This document shows, one piece after another, positions 17,739-26,384 of a stretch of DNA of 64,000 bases. A program made the position numbers and the translations under genes. Under the pieces are notes generated by a model. That model saw only the letters and a program-made list of their open reading frames with translations. It searched no databases and was not told where the DNA came from. Location: contig CAUYUJ010003949.1 in assembly GCA_963575745.1 (NCBI GenBank), forward strand, positions 1 through 64,000, in the 5' to 3' direction. Within the stretch, counting starts at the first letter, position 1, and each line of letters opens with the position of its first letter. This stretch comes from Prorocentrum cordatum (Eukaryota; Sar; Dinophyceae; Prorocentrales; Prorocentraceae).

Positions 17739-20700
17739 ATGACTTCAACTGGAACACAGTATTTGGGAAATTTGTTGGCAGGAGACTACAATATGTTGTG
17801 GGTGGCCACACCCTCTGATTGGTACGTTCGTACTCCAGGAAAGAGGGCGGGACCACACTATCAACGTATACAAAATCTCCTGATCAAAGCGCGTGCTCTG
17901 AGAATGCAGATTGTTATCCTGGGGCCACCCGGGTATTTCTGGAAACAGGGTCCGATCAAAGATGTTATCGAAGATTTGAAGCTAAGCATTATACGAATGA
18001 GACTCTGTCATTTCGGTATCAAGTTTGACCGCTCCAGTAAATATCCCAGTGGTTCTTATATACAAGTTGCTACATCTTGTCCTCATATACCGATAAACTT
18101 ATGGAGATGTACTTGTGGCTCACACAAAGAGCATGATTTGGATTGGTATGGCCAAGATCAGCAACGTGCCGAGTTTCGGCATAAAACCTTGGCTATCATT
18201 ATTGCACGCTTCCTTGATCAACTCAGTAAAGCCAACATGATTAGGAATGAGCGGAGTGCGGTACACCTCAGTGTGTGTACGCGCGTTGACAAAAAGGTAA
18301 GACACTACGTTCAATGTCCACAGAAGGGCCCTCAATGGGACCATGTTGTTCGTAGAGTCACGACCGACCTGGACACGAATAAGATCGTTCAAGATATCAG
18401 AATCCAGGATCAGCCGACTGGGTACAATTATGTAGCTCCATTACCTGATGGGGTTACAAACATCAGTACTCGGTTATACTGGGAGCCTCCGGCTCCAGTT
18501 CTTCACGGCGACGGTGAGTCGCGAAGGCCACGCCCAAAGCGTGTGACGATCGTCGATGACGATCGATCTCCTCCCCCTTCGATTGAGCGTTGCCAAGCGC
18601 GACCCACCAACTTTCCTGAAATTCCGCCATTTCCTGACTTAACAGCGGATTCCTCCGCAGCGGATCTCTCCGCGGAAACTGCGTTGCCCACTGATGCCAG
18701 GATAAAACAGAAAGAAAAGCAGAAAGCTGACAAAGAGGCCGGCATCAAACCAAAGAAAATCCCGAAGAAAGTGGAAGACGGCAACGACGACTGTGGAGAG
18801 GACCTCAAAGGGCTTGACTGCTCTACATATTTCAACGACGTTCCTCTTGATGACTCGGACTCGGACAGCGAATCAGAGGACATCTTCATGATGTTACCGG
18901 CGGGGCAACCCGCTGACTCACATGCTGATGTCTTCTCGATGGTCCAGTCACTATGCTACGGCAGAAACAATCAAGTGGACATGCTTGAATTATGTGGGGG
19001 CAAGGGTGGTATATCCATATTAGCCTTCAAGAGGGGACTCTCGTCAGGCGGGAACCTTGATAAGATATCTATGGTTGACCTTGGAAACTCGGAAGTACAA
19101 AGAGCAGTCCTCCACTACCTCAAGACTTGCTTTGTCAAGATCACGATTCTGCAGCCAAGCTGCAGAACTACTGGACTTCCTTCCTACTTCAATGCACAGG
19201 TCAATCATGATACGTGGCTTAAACACCACAAAGAGGACCTGCCTCATATCACGTTCTGTGGAACAGTCGCTCTATTACAAGACGACCTAAGACGTTTCTT
19301 TCTCAGGGAACAACCAATGGGCACGTGGGTGGATGAGATCCAGCCATGGAAGGAACTGGCACAACGCAAGGTCACTTGCCAAACGATTATCGATCAGTGC
19401 ACGACTGGTCTCAAAGATTCGTTTGGACAATACATCCGCAAGCCAACACAGATGATGGCAAACAAAGAAGAGTTGTTGGCACCTTTCAGAGGCAAGCGTT
19501 GTCCAGGTAATCATGTGCACGCCAATGCTTGCAACAAAGAACTAGCAAGGGCGGCACAGTATACCTACAGAATGCAGTCACTGATCGTTGATGCGGTGCA
19601 AATCGCCAAAGATCTGTTTGCTTACGGTCGCGATCCATTCGCGAATCGCGAACGCAGCTATGCGTTCGTAACAAACAGTGCTGGCTACGACTTGGACGAC
19701 CCAACAATCCGGAGACGCCCAAACGGAGAAATCTGGCGACCACCACCTGGCGGTCTTGGGTGCCATGGCTGCGTGGACAACAACTACAAGCAATCACCAA
19801 AGCACAGCAGGGATCCGAAGATGTGTCGATGGTATGATGTTGAACCATACTATTGGGACTGTCCAAGCTGTAAGAAGGAATATCAGAAGAGTAATCCTCA
19901 CCACACCACGATATCTGGCCAATGCAGATTCGCCGAAAAATGGAAGCTGCCAGATAACTTTGGTCAGCCGCGCCCGGCGGGGCAAGCCGCTCCTGCGGCG
20001 CCGGCCGCGGAAGCGGCTCCAGCCGCAGAAGCGGCGCCAGCCGCAAAAGCGGCGCCGGCCGCGAGAGCGCGCATACGCGCGCCTAGGCCGCCACGGCCCG
20101 GCGAGGGCGATCCAACCGCAGGCGCCAGCAGCCATGACATCACCAGAGCCGAAGGGGCTAATGGTGGCAACACTGGCGCTGGCAGCTCTGACGATCACCG
20201 TGGACTGCCGCAAGTGGCAGCAAGGCGCGGACGCATGGAAGGAGGTGATCCTCCACCGCCGCCGCAGCCTCCTGTAGAGCCGAGGCCAAGGCCAAGGCTT
20301 CCTGATTGGACTCGTTTCGATGTTCAGCTCAGCCTTCAAAACCTGCGCAGCTTTGACCCAGCTGTAGTGCAGCGAGAACTCCGCAAGCTTCACTTGAGAT
20401 GGTTTCATGCCAAGGAACCAAAGATGCGGATGATTCTAGCTAAGGTTGGTTTGGGCGAAACCCGTTTGAGTCTGATTAAGGGCATTTGCGACTCGTGTAG
20501 AGAATGTCGTGCCTGGGACAAACCAGGCAACACGGTGATGCCATCTGTGTCACTGCCAGAACATTTCAACGGGGAAGTCGAATGTGATCTTTTCTTTTAC
20601 AAACAGGAACATATTGTTTTTCACATCATCGACCGTTGTATTCGTTGGGCAGCTGGTACAGAGATCCCCGATAAGACTATGCACACTGTTCTCGATGCCT

Positions 20701-21473
20701 ATCACACAACTTGGATGCAGCATGGCCCTGCCAAAGTCCTATACTCCGACGGGGAAGGAGCACTGAATAACAATACAGCAAAGGCCATCCTTAAATCCAA
20801 GGGAACAGAGCTTCGTATCCGAGCGCGTGGCCAACACGCCACGACTATCGAAGCTAGGAACGGCATCCTGCGACACCTCATACACGTGATGGAAGAAGAA
20901 TTGAATAGATTGAATATTCCTCTGAATTTCACTCGTCTTTTACATGAAGCCATGTTTGCCAGCAATGCATTTACCTTCTACAACGGAGCTTCTCCGTATA
21001 ATGCGTTATATGGCAGACAACCAGCTATGCTTCCCGATTTCCCTGTCTTGGATCATGATCAGTCCGCTGAATCATCAGATCACTCAAGGGAGGAGACAAT
21101 CAGGAGGGTTAGTCTGGAGGCAATCACGCAGGCCACTGCGGTTGCCAAGACAAACAGGGCTCTTCGTACGAAGACTACTGCTACGGGTGAATTTCACTAC
21201 AGAGAGGGAGATCTCGTGGACTATCATCGCCCGACCACCACGAAAGATGACTGGGGTGGATGGAGTGGTCCATACCCGGTCATCCGCAACGAACCTGACC
21301 GGGGTCAAGTCATCGTGAAGGTCGGCAGTCGCGAAGTGCGAGTACAGTATCCTGACACACGACATACGCTGTGCATCGAAGCACTGATGGTCCGCGAGAT
21401 AGGATCGGACAATACGGCCCTTCGGACAGTATTGGCCTTTATTGCCGGTCTTCAGCGGGGAAACCCGCCATGA
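17739..21473 (+). CDS. Methyltransferase-like and integrase polyprotein (block 2)
   Basis: 1244 residues from the first Met; the same frame is open back to 17538. The N-terminal region (1-180) has an LWRCTCG...H motif of unknown role. After a Lys/Asp-rich linker, residues about 414-560 resemble a cytosine-C5 methyltransferase: motif I-like DMLELCGGKGGIS, PSC with C475 in the place of the catalytic PxC, and REQP where ENV/ENP is usual. Residues about 675-730 hold paired Cys/His (zinc-binding). Integrase follows an Ala-rich linker: HLRWFH and CDSCREC, then D950, D1004 and E1038 (33 residues between the last two). It ends at TGA just after the slippery site. Methylation activity is inferred; the motifs are divergent. 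Confidence 0.85.
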   Translation: MTSTGTQYLGNLLAGDYNMLWVATPSDWYVRTPGKRAGPHYQRIQNLLIKARALRMQIVILGPPGYFWKQGPIKDVIEDLKLSIIRMRLCHFGIKFDRSSKYPSGSYIQVATSCPHIPINLWRCTCGSHKEHDLDWYGQDQQRAEFRHKTLAIIIARFLDQLSKANMIRNERSAVHLSVCTRVDKKVRHYVQCPQKGPQWDHVVRRVTTDLDTNKIVQDIRIQDQPTGYNYVAPLPDGVTNISTRLYWEPPAPVLHGDGESRRPRPKRVTIVDDDRSPPPSIERCQARPTNFPEIPPFPDLTADSSAADLSAETALPTDARIKQKEKQKADKEAGIKPKKIPKKVEDGNDDCGEDLKGLDCSTYFNDVPLDDSDSDSESEDIFMMLPAGQPADSHADVFSMVQSLCYGRNNQVDMLELCGGKGGISILAFKRGLSSGGNLDKISMVDLGNSEVQRAVLHYLKTCFVKITILQPSCRTTGLPSYFNAQVNHDTWLKHHKEDLPHITFCGTVALLQDDLRRFFLREQPMGTWVDEIQPWKELAQRKVTCQTIIDQCTTGLKDSFGQYIRKPTQMMANKEELLAPFRGKRCPGNHVHANACNKELARAAQYTYRMQSLIVDAVQIAKDLFAYGRDPFANRERSYAFVTNSAGYDLDDPTIRRRPNGEIWRPPPGGLGCHGCVDNNYKQSPKHSRDPKMCRWYDVEPYYWDCPSCKKEYQKSNPHHTTISGQCRFAEKWKLPDNFGQPRPAGQAAPAAPAAEAAPAAEAAPAAKAAPAARARIRAPRPPRPGEGDPTAGASSHDITRAEGANGGNTGAGSSDDHRGLPQVAARRGRMEGGDPPPPPQPPVEPRPRPRLPDWTRFDVQLSLQNLRSFDPAVVQRELRKLHLRWFHAKEPKMRMILAKVGLGETRLSLIKGICDSCRECRAWDKPGNTVMPSVSLPEHFNGEVECDLFFYKQEHIVFHIIDRCIRWAAGTEIPDKTMHTVLDAYHTTWMQHGPAKVLYSDGEGALNNNTAKAILKSKGTELRIRARGQHATTIEARNGILRHLIHVMEEELNRLNIPLNFTRLLHEAMFASNAFTFYNGASPYNALYGRQPAMLPDFPVLDHDQSAESSDHSREETIRRVSLEAITQATAVAKTNRALRTKTTATGEFHYREGDLVDYHRPTTTKDDWGGWSGPYPVIRNEPDRGQVIVKVGSREVRVQYPDTRHTLCIEALMVREIGSDNTALRTVLAFIAGLQRGNPP

Positions 21474-24133
21474 CTTTTGGATACTTACCAGCGAAACAGG
21501 GCCGGCTGCAGATGACTGCTGCGAGCCGGCTTTCGCCTAAAGTGCACTTGGCTCTTCAGTATCTCATTCGCAACTATTTTCGTATTGAAAACGTTGTTGC
21601 CGTACGACTTGCTAAGAGCCTGACTAAGTTGCCTGCTGCACCCTATGCAGACAGCTGTACACTAGTGCACTATGATAATGATGTGACCCCTGGCTTTCAT
21701 TATTATGAAGCTGATGGCACCGCCTTGAACATCTACGACATCACAGGATCTACACACTCACGCATCATCCAGTGTCTCAAATCCAAGAAGCCGCCTGCTG
21801 GATTCGACCGAGACCTCACTAAATTTGAGGAACTCGCTGATGGTCCACCACCAAGCGAGACACCTCCAGCAGCTGCTCCTGAGCAGCCTCCTGCGGAGAA
21901 TGATGGTCGGCTCCCGACCATCATAGAGGAAACAGAAGAAGATCTGGATGCTTTTGTCTTAAAGTCGTGGTATGCTGAACTGATGGATGACAGAACACTC
22001 TTTGAAGCTGACACAGAAGAAGTCATGCATACAGTTCCGACATACATGACAGACACACAGTGTGTGTTAGTCTCTACGACCTGTGAAGATGCGCAAGGCC
22101 ACTTGCCGGAGCGGGGTCACCCGCCAGGATACGACATGGACACTTCTTACTACGTTCCTTTGTGCTCCACGGATCCGGACAACAAATATGATCTGGATTC
22201 CGACGAGCACGGGAAGTACATCGAGCTCTGCTTCACAGCAGACATGTCCAAAGTCGTCCTGTCCGAGCAGCAACGCCGATTGCTGGATGACAGCAGCGTC
22301 ACAACTATGCGAGTATATGTTAGTGCTGCCTCCAAACGTGCCGTGGTCGTCAAGGAAGACGATCTACTCACGAAGGCCGACACTCAAGCGAATCCGGTCA
22401 AAGTTTCCAAAGCCCTCTACACAGAATTGAAGACTTGGCTTGACAACAAATGCTTCCAGATGACTGACTTGAACAAAGCGTCGAACATCATGACTTCACG
22501 CTATGTATACAAGTGGAAGTTTGTCAAGAACGAGAAGGGCGAAATGGAACGGACGATCAAGTTACGCTTGGTACTCCGTGGCTTCATGGACATTGAAGCC
22601 TTCGATGTCGAAACCTTCTCTGGCACAGCAAGGAGGTCAAACCAGAGACTGCTCGCAAGTTCTGCTGCATGCAGCAAAGCTTGGATCATCGCTTCCCTGG
22701 ACATCAACATGGCTTTCTTAAAAGGACTGACCTACAGTGAGCTCGCCGCGGCAACGGGCGAGAAAGAGCGTGTGGTGTGCTTCACACTACCTCCTGGGTC
22801 AGCAGCTGTCCTTCGTACATTGCCAGGCTTTGAGTCATATGACGAATCAAAGCACTGTCTTCGGTGTCTGAAGCCGGGGACTGGCACGAAGGATGCTCCC
22901 AGGGCATTCTCGTTGAAGCTCAGGTCCATCACTAGGAGCTTTGGACTACAGCCTACTTCATACGACGAAGAGTTCGAGATGAGCCCAAACCTCTTGACAG
23001 CCAAACACGTTGATGACATTAATATGACTGGGAAGGAAGATGCTATTGACAAGTATGTCAAGTGTGTTGAAGATACGTTTGGAAAGTGTAAACTGAACAA
23101 GCACACATACACAAACTGTGCCGTTCGGTACAACAAGACCGATGATGGGAGCGTCACTCTCGATCAGGACGAATACATCAAACAGCTTCGTCCTATCACA
23201 CATCCAGAACTCACAGGCGCTGATCCTGAGAGCAAAGCGACAAAGACGATTTCTGATATGTTCGTCAGTCTTCGCGGCGCTCTAGCCTATGCGTTGATTA
23301 CGCAGGTATGGCTGATGGTCTATGTTGTCTCACTACAACGTATCCAGGAACCGACAAACATCCAGGTACGACGACTAAACGCGGTTACCAGGAAATTGCA
23401 GGCAGGTCCGAAGAAGATCGTGTATCAAGCTATGACTCCAACAGGAGAAGTCGACCTGCATAGCGACTCTGGCTATCGTCGTCTCAACGGAGATGAAGAC
23501 GACGAAGTCAAAGGCTATGGTATCCGCGGGGCTAACCTGCTGAGGCGTGGCCACACGCAAGCGGGGAAACCCGTCGTGCACCTGGTGGACGCATACTGCA
23601 AGTCTCATCGACTGCAGGTGCGTTCGAGCTACTCTGCGGAAACACTGGCAGCAGCCCACAACTTGGAAGACTGCTACCCGACCATTGTAACGCTCCACGA
23701 GCTACACTCGGGACCATTGACCCCCACACAGTTAAAGAACATATTGGAAATGGGTGGTCTATGTATCAAAGTCACTCTGACTATTGATGCCGAGTCCGTC
23801 TTCAAGTCTTTGTCTAGCAAAGATCTGAAGAAGCCCACAGAATGTACTCTGCTTGGGCACATCAGCTGGATCCGCCAGATGATGGAGCGCGGAATCGTTG
23901 AAAGCGTTCAATGGTGTGACACGCGGGATATGACTGCCGATGGTCATACCAAAGGTAGTATTGACCGCGCGTTGCTCCTACAAGTAATGGCCGGCCAGCA
24001 ATCCTTCAAGCACGAGCTGAAGAAACATACACCGTATAGGGCGGGCAGGTCGTCTCAAGACGGCCCTGCCTCCCGAGCCAGCGGGGAAACCCGCATGCAG
24101 GTGCGCTTTAGTAGCGAGGAAACTCGCCGGTAG
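21371..24133 (+). CDS. Reverse transcriptase-RNase H (block 3)
   Basis: 920 residues counted from the first ATG, in the -1 frame relative to block 2 and overlapping it by 103 bases; translation probably enters at 21464 by frameshifting. Copia-type reverse transcriptase motifs are SLDINMAFLKG (D444), GTGTKDAPRAF in place of GLKQAPR, and HVDDIN (D548, D549) for the catalytic pair. RNase H residues are D699 (LHSDSG), E757 (SSYSAET) and D806 (LTIDAES), and the usual copia end with a DxxTADGHTKG motif is present. No internal stops. The last residues and the stop codon overlap two GAG/CTC versions of the hairpin. Confidence 0.92.
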   Translation: MHRSTDGPRDRIGQYGPSDSIGLYCRSSAGKPAMTFGYLPAKQGRLQMTAASRLSPKVHLALQYLIRNYFRIENVVAVRLAKSLTKLPAAPYADSCTLVHYDNDVTPGFHYYEADGTALNIYDITGSTHSRIIQCLKSKKPPAGFDRDLTKFEELADGPPPSETPPAAAPEQPPAENDGRLPTIIEETEEDLDAFVLKSWYAELMDDRTLFEADTEEVMHTVPTYMTDTQCVLVSTTCEDAQGHLPERGHPPGYDMDTSYYVPLCSTDPDNKYDLDSDEHGKYIELCFTADMSKVVLSEQQRRLLDDSSVTTMRVYVSAASKRAVVVKEDDLLTKADTQANPVKVSKALYTELKTWLDNKCFQMTDLNKASNIMTSRYVYKWKFVKNEKGEMERTIKLRLVLRGFMDIEAFDVETFSGTARRSNQRLLASSAACSKAWIIASLDINMAFLKGLTYSELAAATGEKERVVCFTLPPGSAAVLRTLPGFESYDESKHCLRCLKPGTGTKDAPRAFSLKLRSITRSFGLQPTSYDEEFEMSPNLLTAKHVDDINMTGKEDAIDKYVKCVEDTFGKCKLNKHTYTNCAVRYNKTDDGSVTLDQDEYIKQLRPITHPELTGADPESKATKTISDMFVSLRGALAYALITQVWLMVYVVSLQRIQEPTNIQVRRLNAVTRKLQAGPKKIVYQAMTPTGEVDLHSDSGYRRLNGDEDDEVKGYGIRGANLLRRGHTQAGKPVVHLVDAYCKSHRLQVRSSYSAETLAAAHNLEDCYPTIVTLHELHSGPLTPTQLKNILEMGGLCIKVTLTIDAESVFKSLSSKDLKKPTECTLLGHISWIRQMMERGIVESVQWCDTRDMTADGHTKGSIDRALLLQVMAGQQSFKHELKKHTPYRAGRSSQDGPASRASGETRMQVRFSSEETRR
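21458..21464 (+). promoter_or_regulatory. -1 ribosomal frameshift heptamer GGGAAAC
   Basis: In the block 2 frame the bases read G GGA AAC, the X XXY YYZ pattern of -1 slippery sites, six bases before the stop codon. A slip of one base back enters the reverse transcriptase frame (CCC GCC ATG ACT...). The heptamer lies inside one of the 14-nt hairpins (21455-21468, loop GAAA). A strong stem, GCCGGCT/AGCCGGC, lies at 21501-21530; this is farther away than the usual 5-9 base spacer. Confidence 0.7.
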
Positions 24134-24152
24134 CGAGGCTACTCGCGCGCCC

Positions 24153-24230
24153 TTACCTTGTAGGCAGCCACTGTTGCCTAGTACTGGTTTTTACCTTGTA
24201 GGCAGCCGCTGTTGCCTAGTACTGGTTTTT
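24153..24230 (+). repeat. 38-bp direct repeat with hairpin, x2, before 3' LTR
   Basis: TTACCTTGTAGGCAGCC... occurs at 24153 and 24191 with one difference. Each unit contains TAGGCA...TGCCTA, a 6-bp stem. It lies in the element's 3' noncoding region, where packaging, polyadenylation or second-strand priming signals would be expected; no role can be assigned. Confidence 0.85.
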
Positions 24231-24258
24231 CCGCGTAAAGTAGTAATGCGGTGCTCGC

Positions 24259-24276
24259 TCGTCTCCTCCCCCTCCG
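24259..24276 (+). promoter_or_regulatory. Pyrimidine tract at expected polypurine-tract position
   Basis: The bases just upstream of the 3' LTR are TCGTCTCCTCCCCCTCCG, pyrimidine-rich on the coding strand. A polypurine tract is normally found here. No purine run of 8 or more lies within the preceding 100 bases. Confidence 0.6.
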
Positions 24277-24562
24277 ACTTTAAACGGAGAAGGTTAAAGG
24301 CGATATGTATATCGAGCATGCACCGCTGCCGTGCCTGGCTCAAGCCGGGCCCGGCGAAAATATATGATTGTGCCTCACCGAGGCGCACTATCTGTATCTG
24401 AGATCGGAAAATACCTTTTCCATTGACGATGCCCATCCTATCCTTTACTCCAGATCCCATGCTTCGTCTCGCTCTCTTGCTCATGCGATATGAGCCAAAG
24501 CCTGGGATATGGGAGCGCCTAAGGCGGACCACATACCTAAGCTTACCAGTACGATTTCGACT
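24277..24562 (+). repeat. 3' LTR, 286 bp
   Basis: It matches 8203-8488 at 285 of 286 positions. The Gag reading frame that opens at 24423 runs out into flanking repeat DNA and is not a separate gene. Confidence 0.95.
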
Positions 24563-24567
24563 GGCCT
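24563..24567. mobile_element. Target-site duplication GGCCT, right
   Basis: It directly follows the 3' LTR and equals 8198-8202. Joining the two flanks recreates the CTTGGGG-type repeat. Confidence 0.92.
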
Positions 24568-24735
24568 TTTGGGGCCCTCTTGGGAAGTCTCTTCGAACCC
24601 TCTTGGGGGGTCTTGAAGGCATCTTGGGTCGTCTGGAGGCCATCTTGGGCGTCTTGGGGCGATGTTTCGGCGATTGGGGGCCCTTTTGGACCGTCTTGGA
24701 GGTCTCTTGGGGCCCTTGTGGCCCGTTTTGAGGCC
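24568..24735 (+). repeat. CTTGGGG-type dispersed repeat
   Basis: TTTTGGGGCCCTCTTGGG-type units, the other half of the repeat at 7780-8197 split by the retrotransposon. Confidence 0.8.
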
Positions 24736-24835
24736 TTCGATGCCCCCCCTGGTATACTTTCTGGAGTAAAGCCCCCCCCCCGCCAGCCCGGGTAAACCGC
24801 CCACCCCCGTCCCTCCAAATCGACCTGACCGCGAG

Positions 24836-24838
24836 GTG

Positions 24839-24880
<42 letters not shown>

Positions 24881-24889
24881 TGTGTGTGT
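24836..24889. repeat. (GT)n microsatellite
   Basis: About 54 bp of GT with two interruptions. Confidence 0.97.
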
Positions 24890-24899
24890 TTTGGGGGGG

Positions 24900-25100
24900 A
24901 CGGTAGCCCTGCGCACAACAAGGAATCTGTTGGCACCCGCGCCGTCCCTGTCAAAAACAATACGAGGTGTTCGCGGGCCTGACGAACATGACTCAAGACT
25001 TTGCCCCAAAGTGTACATCGCAGTGTTTGTTAACAGGGATGGAGGGGGGGCCGCATCGGTTTGGCTGCGCATGTTCCAGATGTGGAGGCAGAGTGCGGTG
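24900..25100. repeat. GACAGGGATGG-type dispersed repeat, both orientations
   Basis: CCGTCCCTGTCAAAAACA near 24942 (inverted) and TTAACAGGGATGGAGGGGGG near 25028 face each other about 80 bases apart. They resemble the copies at 6921 and 26125. Confidence 0.6.
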
Positions 25101-25227
25101 GATATTGTTCCCAATCGTCCTGTGGTGTTGGGTCCTCGTTTTGAAGAGACAGCGCCCCGCGTCTCACCTCATCTGACCTCCCGCTCCCCCCTCCCTCTTT
25201 CCCCTCCTCCCTCCTCTCATTCCTGCC

Positions 25228-26080
25228 GATTTCGGCACACCCCTCACGAAGATCGTGGCCCCGCAGGGAACTCCACCGAAGGCCCCAGTGGCAGGGTTTG
25301 CATGCGTCCCCACGCCCAATTCGGCACACCACTCACGAGGACCGGTGGCCCCGCAGGGAGCTCCACCGAAGGCCCCAGCGGCAGGGTTTGCATGCGTCCC
25401 CCCGCCCATGCCGGCACACCCCTCCCGAGGATCGCGGCCCCATGGGGAGCTCCACCGAAGGCCTCAGCGGCAGGGTTTGCATGCGTCCCCCCGCCCATGC
25501 CGGCACACCCCTCCCGGAGATCGCGGCCCCATGGGGAGCTCCACCGAAGGCCCCAGTGGCAGGGTTTGCATGCGTCCCCCCGCCCATGTCGGCACACCCC
25601 TCACGAGGATCGTTGCCACATAGGGATCTCCACCGAAGGCCCCAGTGGCAGGGTTTGCATGCGTCCCCCCGCCCATGTCGGCACATCCCTCACGAGGATC
25701 GCGGCCCCATGGGGAGCTCCACAGAAGGCCCCAGCGGCAGGGTTTTTTTGTTCCCCCCGCCCATGTCGGCACATCCCTCCCGAGGATCGCGGCCCCATGG
25801 GGAGCTTCACCGAAGGCCTCAGCGGCGGGGTTTTCAGGCGTCCCCCCGCTAATTTCTGCACACCCCTCACGAGGGTCGCGGCCCGTGGGGAGCTCCACCG
25901 AAGGCCCCAGTGGCAGGGTTTGCATGCGTCCCCCCGCCCATGCCGGCACACCCCTCACGAGGATCGTGGCCCTATAGGGAGCTCCACCGAAGGCCCCAGC
26001 GGCAGGGTTTTTATGCGTCCCCCGGCCCATTTCGGCACAACTCGTCACGAGGATCGTGGCCCCATAGGGGGTTCCCCGGA
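25228..26080. repeat. 89-bp tandem satellite, about 9.5 copies
   Basis: GGCACACCCCTC recurs at 25413, 25502, 25591, 25680, 25768, 25945 and 26034, a period of 88-89 bp. Each unit carries GGGGAGCTCCACCGAAGGCC and GCAGGGTTTGCATGCGTCC. Several frames are open on both strands because the unit has few stops. A lone related copy lies at 53928-53985. Confidence 0.95.
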
Positions 26081-26121
26081 GTCACAACGCGGTTCTCACA
26101 GCTGCATATGGTTGGGTCCTT

Positions 26122-26240
26122 CGTTGGGATAATTTTTTGACAGCGATGGTGGGGGGCGGGCCCGCATGGAGTCGGCACGGTTCCTGGTTGGCCGCCGGCC
26201 TGGTGGGGGAGGGGGTGTATATCAACAACAAAAGTGATAA
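26122..26240 (+). repeat. GACAGGGATGG-type dispersed repeat
   Basis: TTTTTTGACAGCGATGGTGGGGGG followed by GGTGGGGGAGGGGGTGTATAT, closely parallel to the copy at 7045-7125. Confidence 0.65.
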
Positions 26241-26384
26241 GCTTTTTCCCTGAGGGGGAAGAAGGGAGGTTGGAAGAGAAAACCCGCCAAACCACTCACG
26301 CCCTAGAGGGCTGGTGGGATTAGAAGCACGTAAAGAAGCAAAACGGCCAATAATTGTGAACTGCCCACCTTTGAGAGTCCCCGC

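Larger units (their letters stand above)
8635..24146 (+). repeat. Dispersed 14-nt hairpin family, about 54 copies
   Basis: The consensus is GCGGG-GNNA-CCCGC. Copies start, among others, at 8635, 8744, 9582, 10527, 10905, 10941, 11784, 11814, 12579, 12816, 14199, 14217, 14691, 14736, 15408, 15972, 16008, 17067, 17091, 17115, 17358, 18900, 21455, 22111 and 24081. Stem variants keep pairing: GCGGA/TCCGC (9777, 12738, 15861, 17472, 18645, 18660), GCGGC/GCCGC (10371, 11832, 15990, 19995, 20013, 20031, 20049) and GCGAG/CTCGC (24114, 24133). A few have a 5-nt loop (10685, 11190, 13970, 17421) or one G-T pair or mismatch (12780, 14718, 15084, 23561). In most coding copies the reading is Ala-Gly-Pro-Pro-Ala, but other phases are also used. 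Confidence 0.9.
8203..24562 (+). mobile_element. Full-length Ty1/copia-class LTR retrotransposon, 16.36 kb
   Basis: It is bounded by 286-bp LTRs and a GGCCT duplication. Coding order is Gag, CCHC knuckle, Tpt1/KptA-like domain, RING-H2, aspartic protease, UGA, methyltransferase-like domain, integrase, -1 slippery site, reverse transcriptase, RNase H. Integrase lies before reverse transcriptase, which is the copia order. At over 16 kb it is about three times a typical copia element. The LTRs differ at one of 286 positions, so insertion is recent, and apart from one UGA all three reading blocks are open. About 54 copies of a 14-nt hairpin are scattered through it and none was noticed outside it. 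Confidence 0.93.

Noticed and set aside
24423-24731. Separate gene starting in the 3' LTR
   Set aside because: It is the LTR copy of the Gag start running into flanking repeats.
24840-26132. 430-codon frame on the plus strand
   Set aside because: It starts in a GT microsatellite and reads through the 89-bp satellite.
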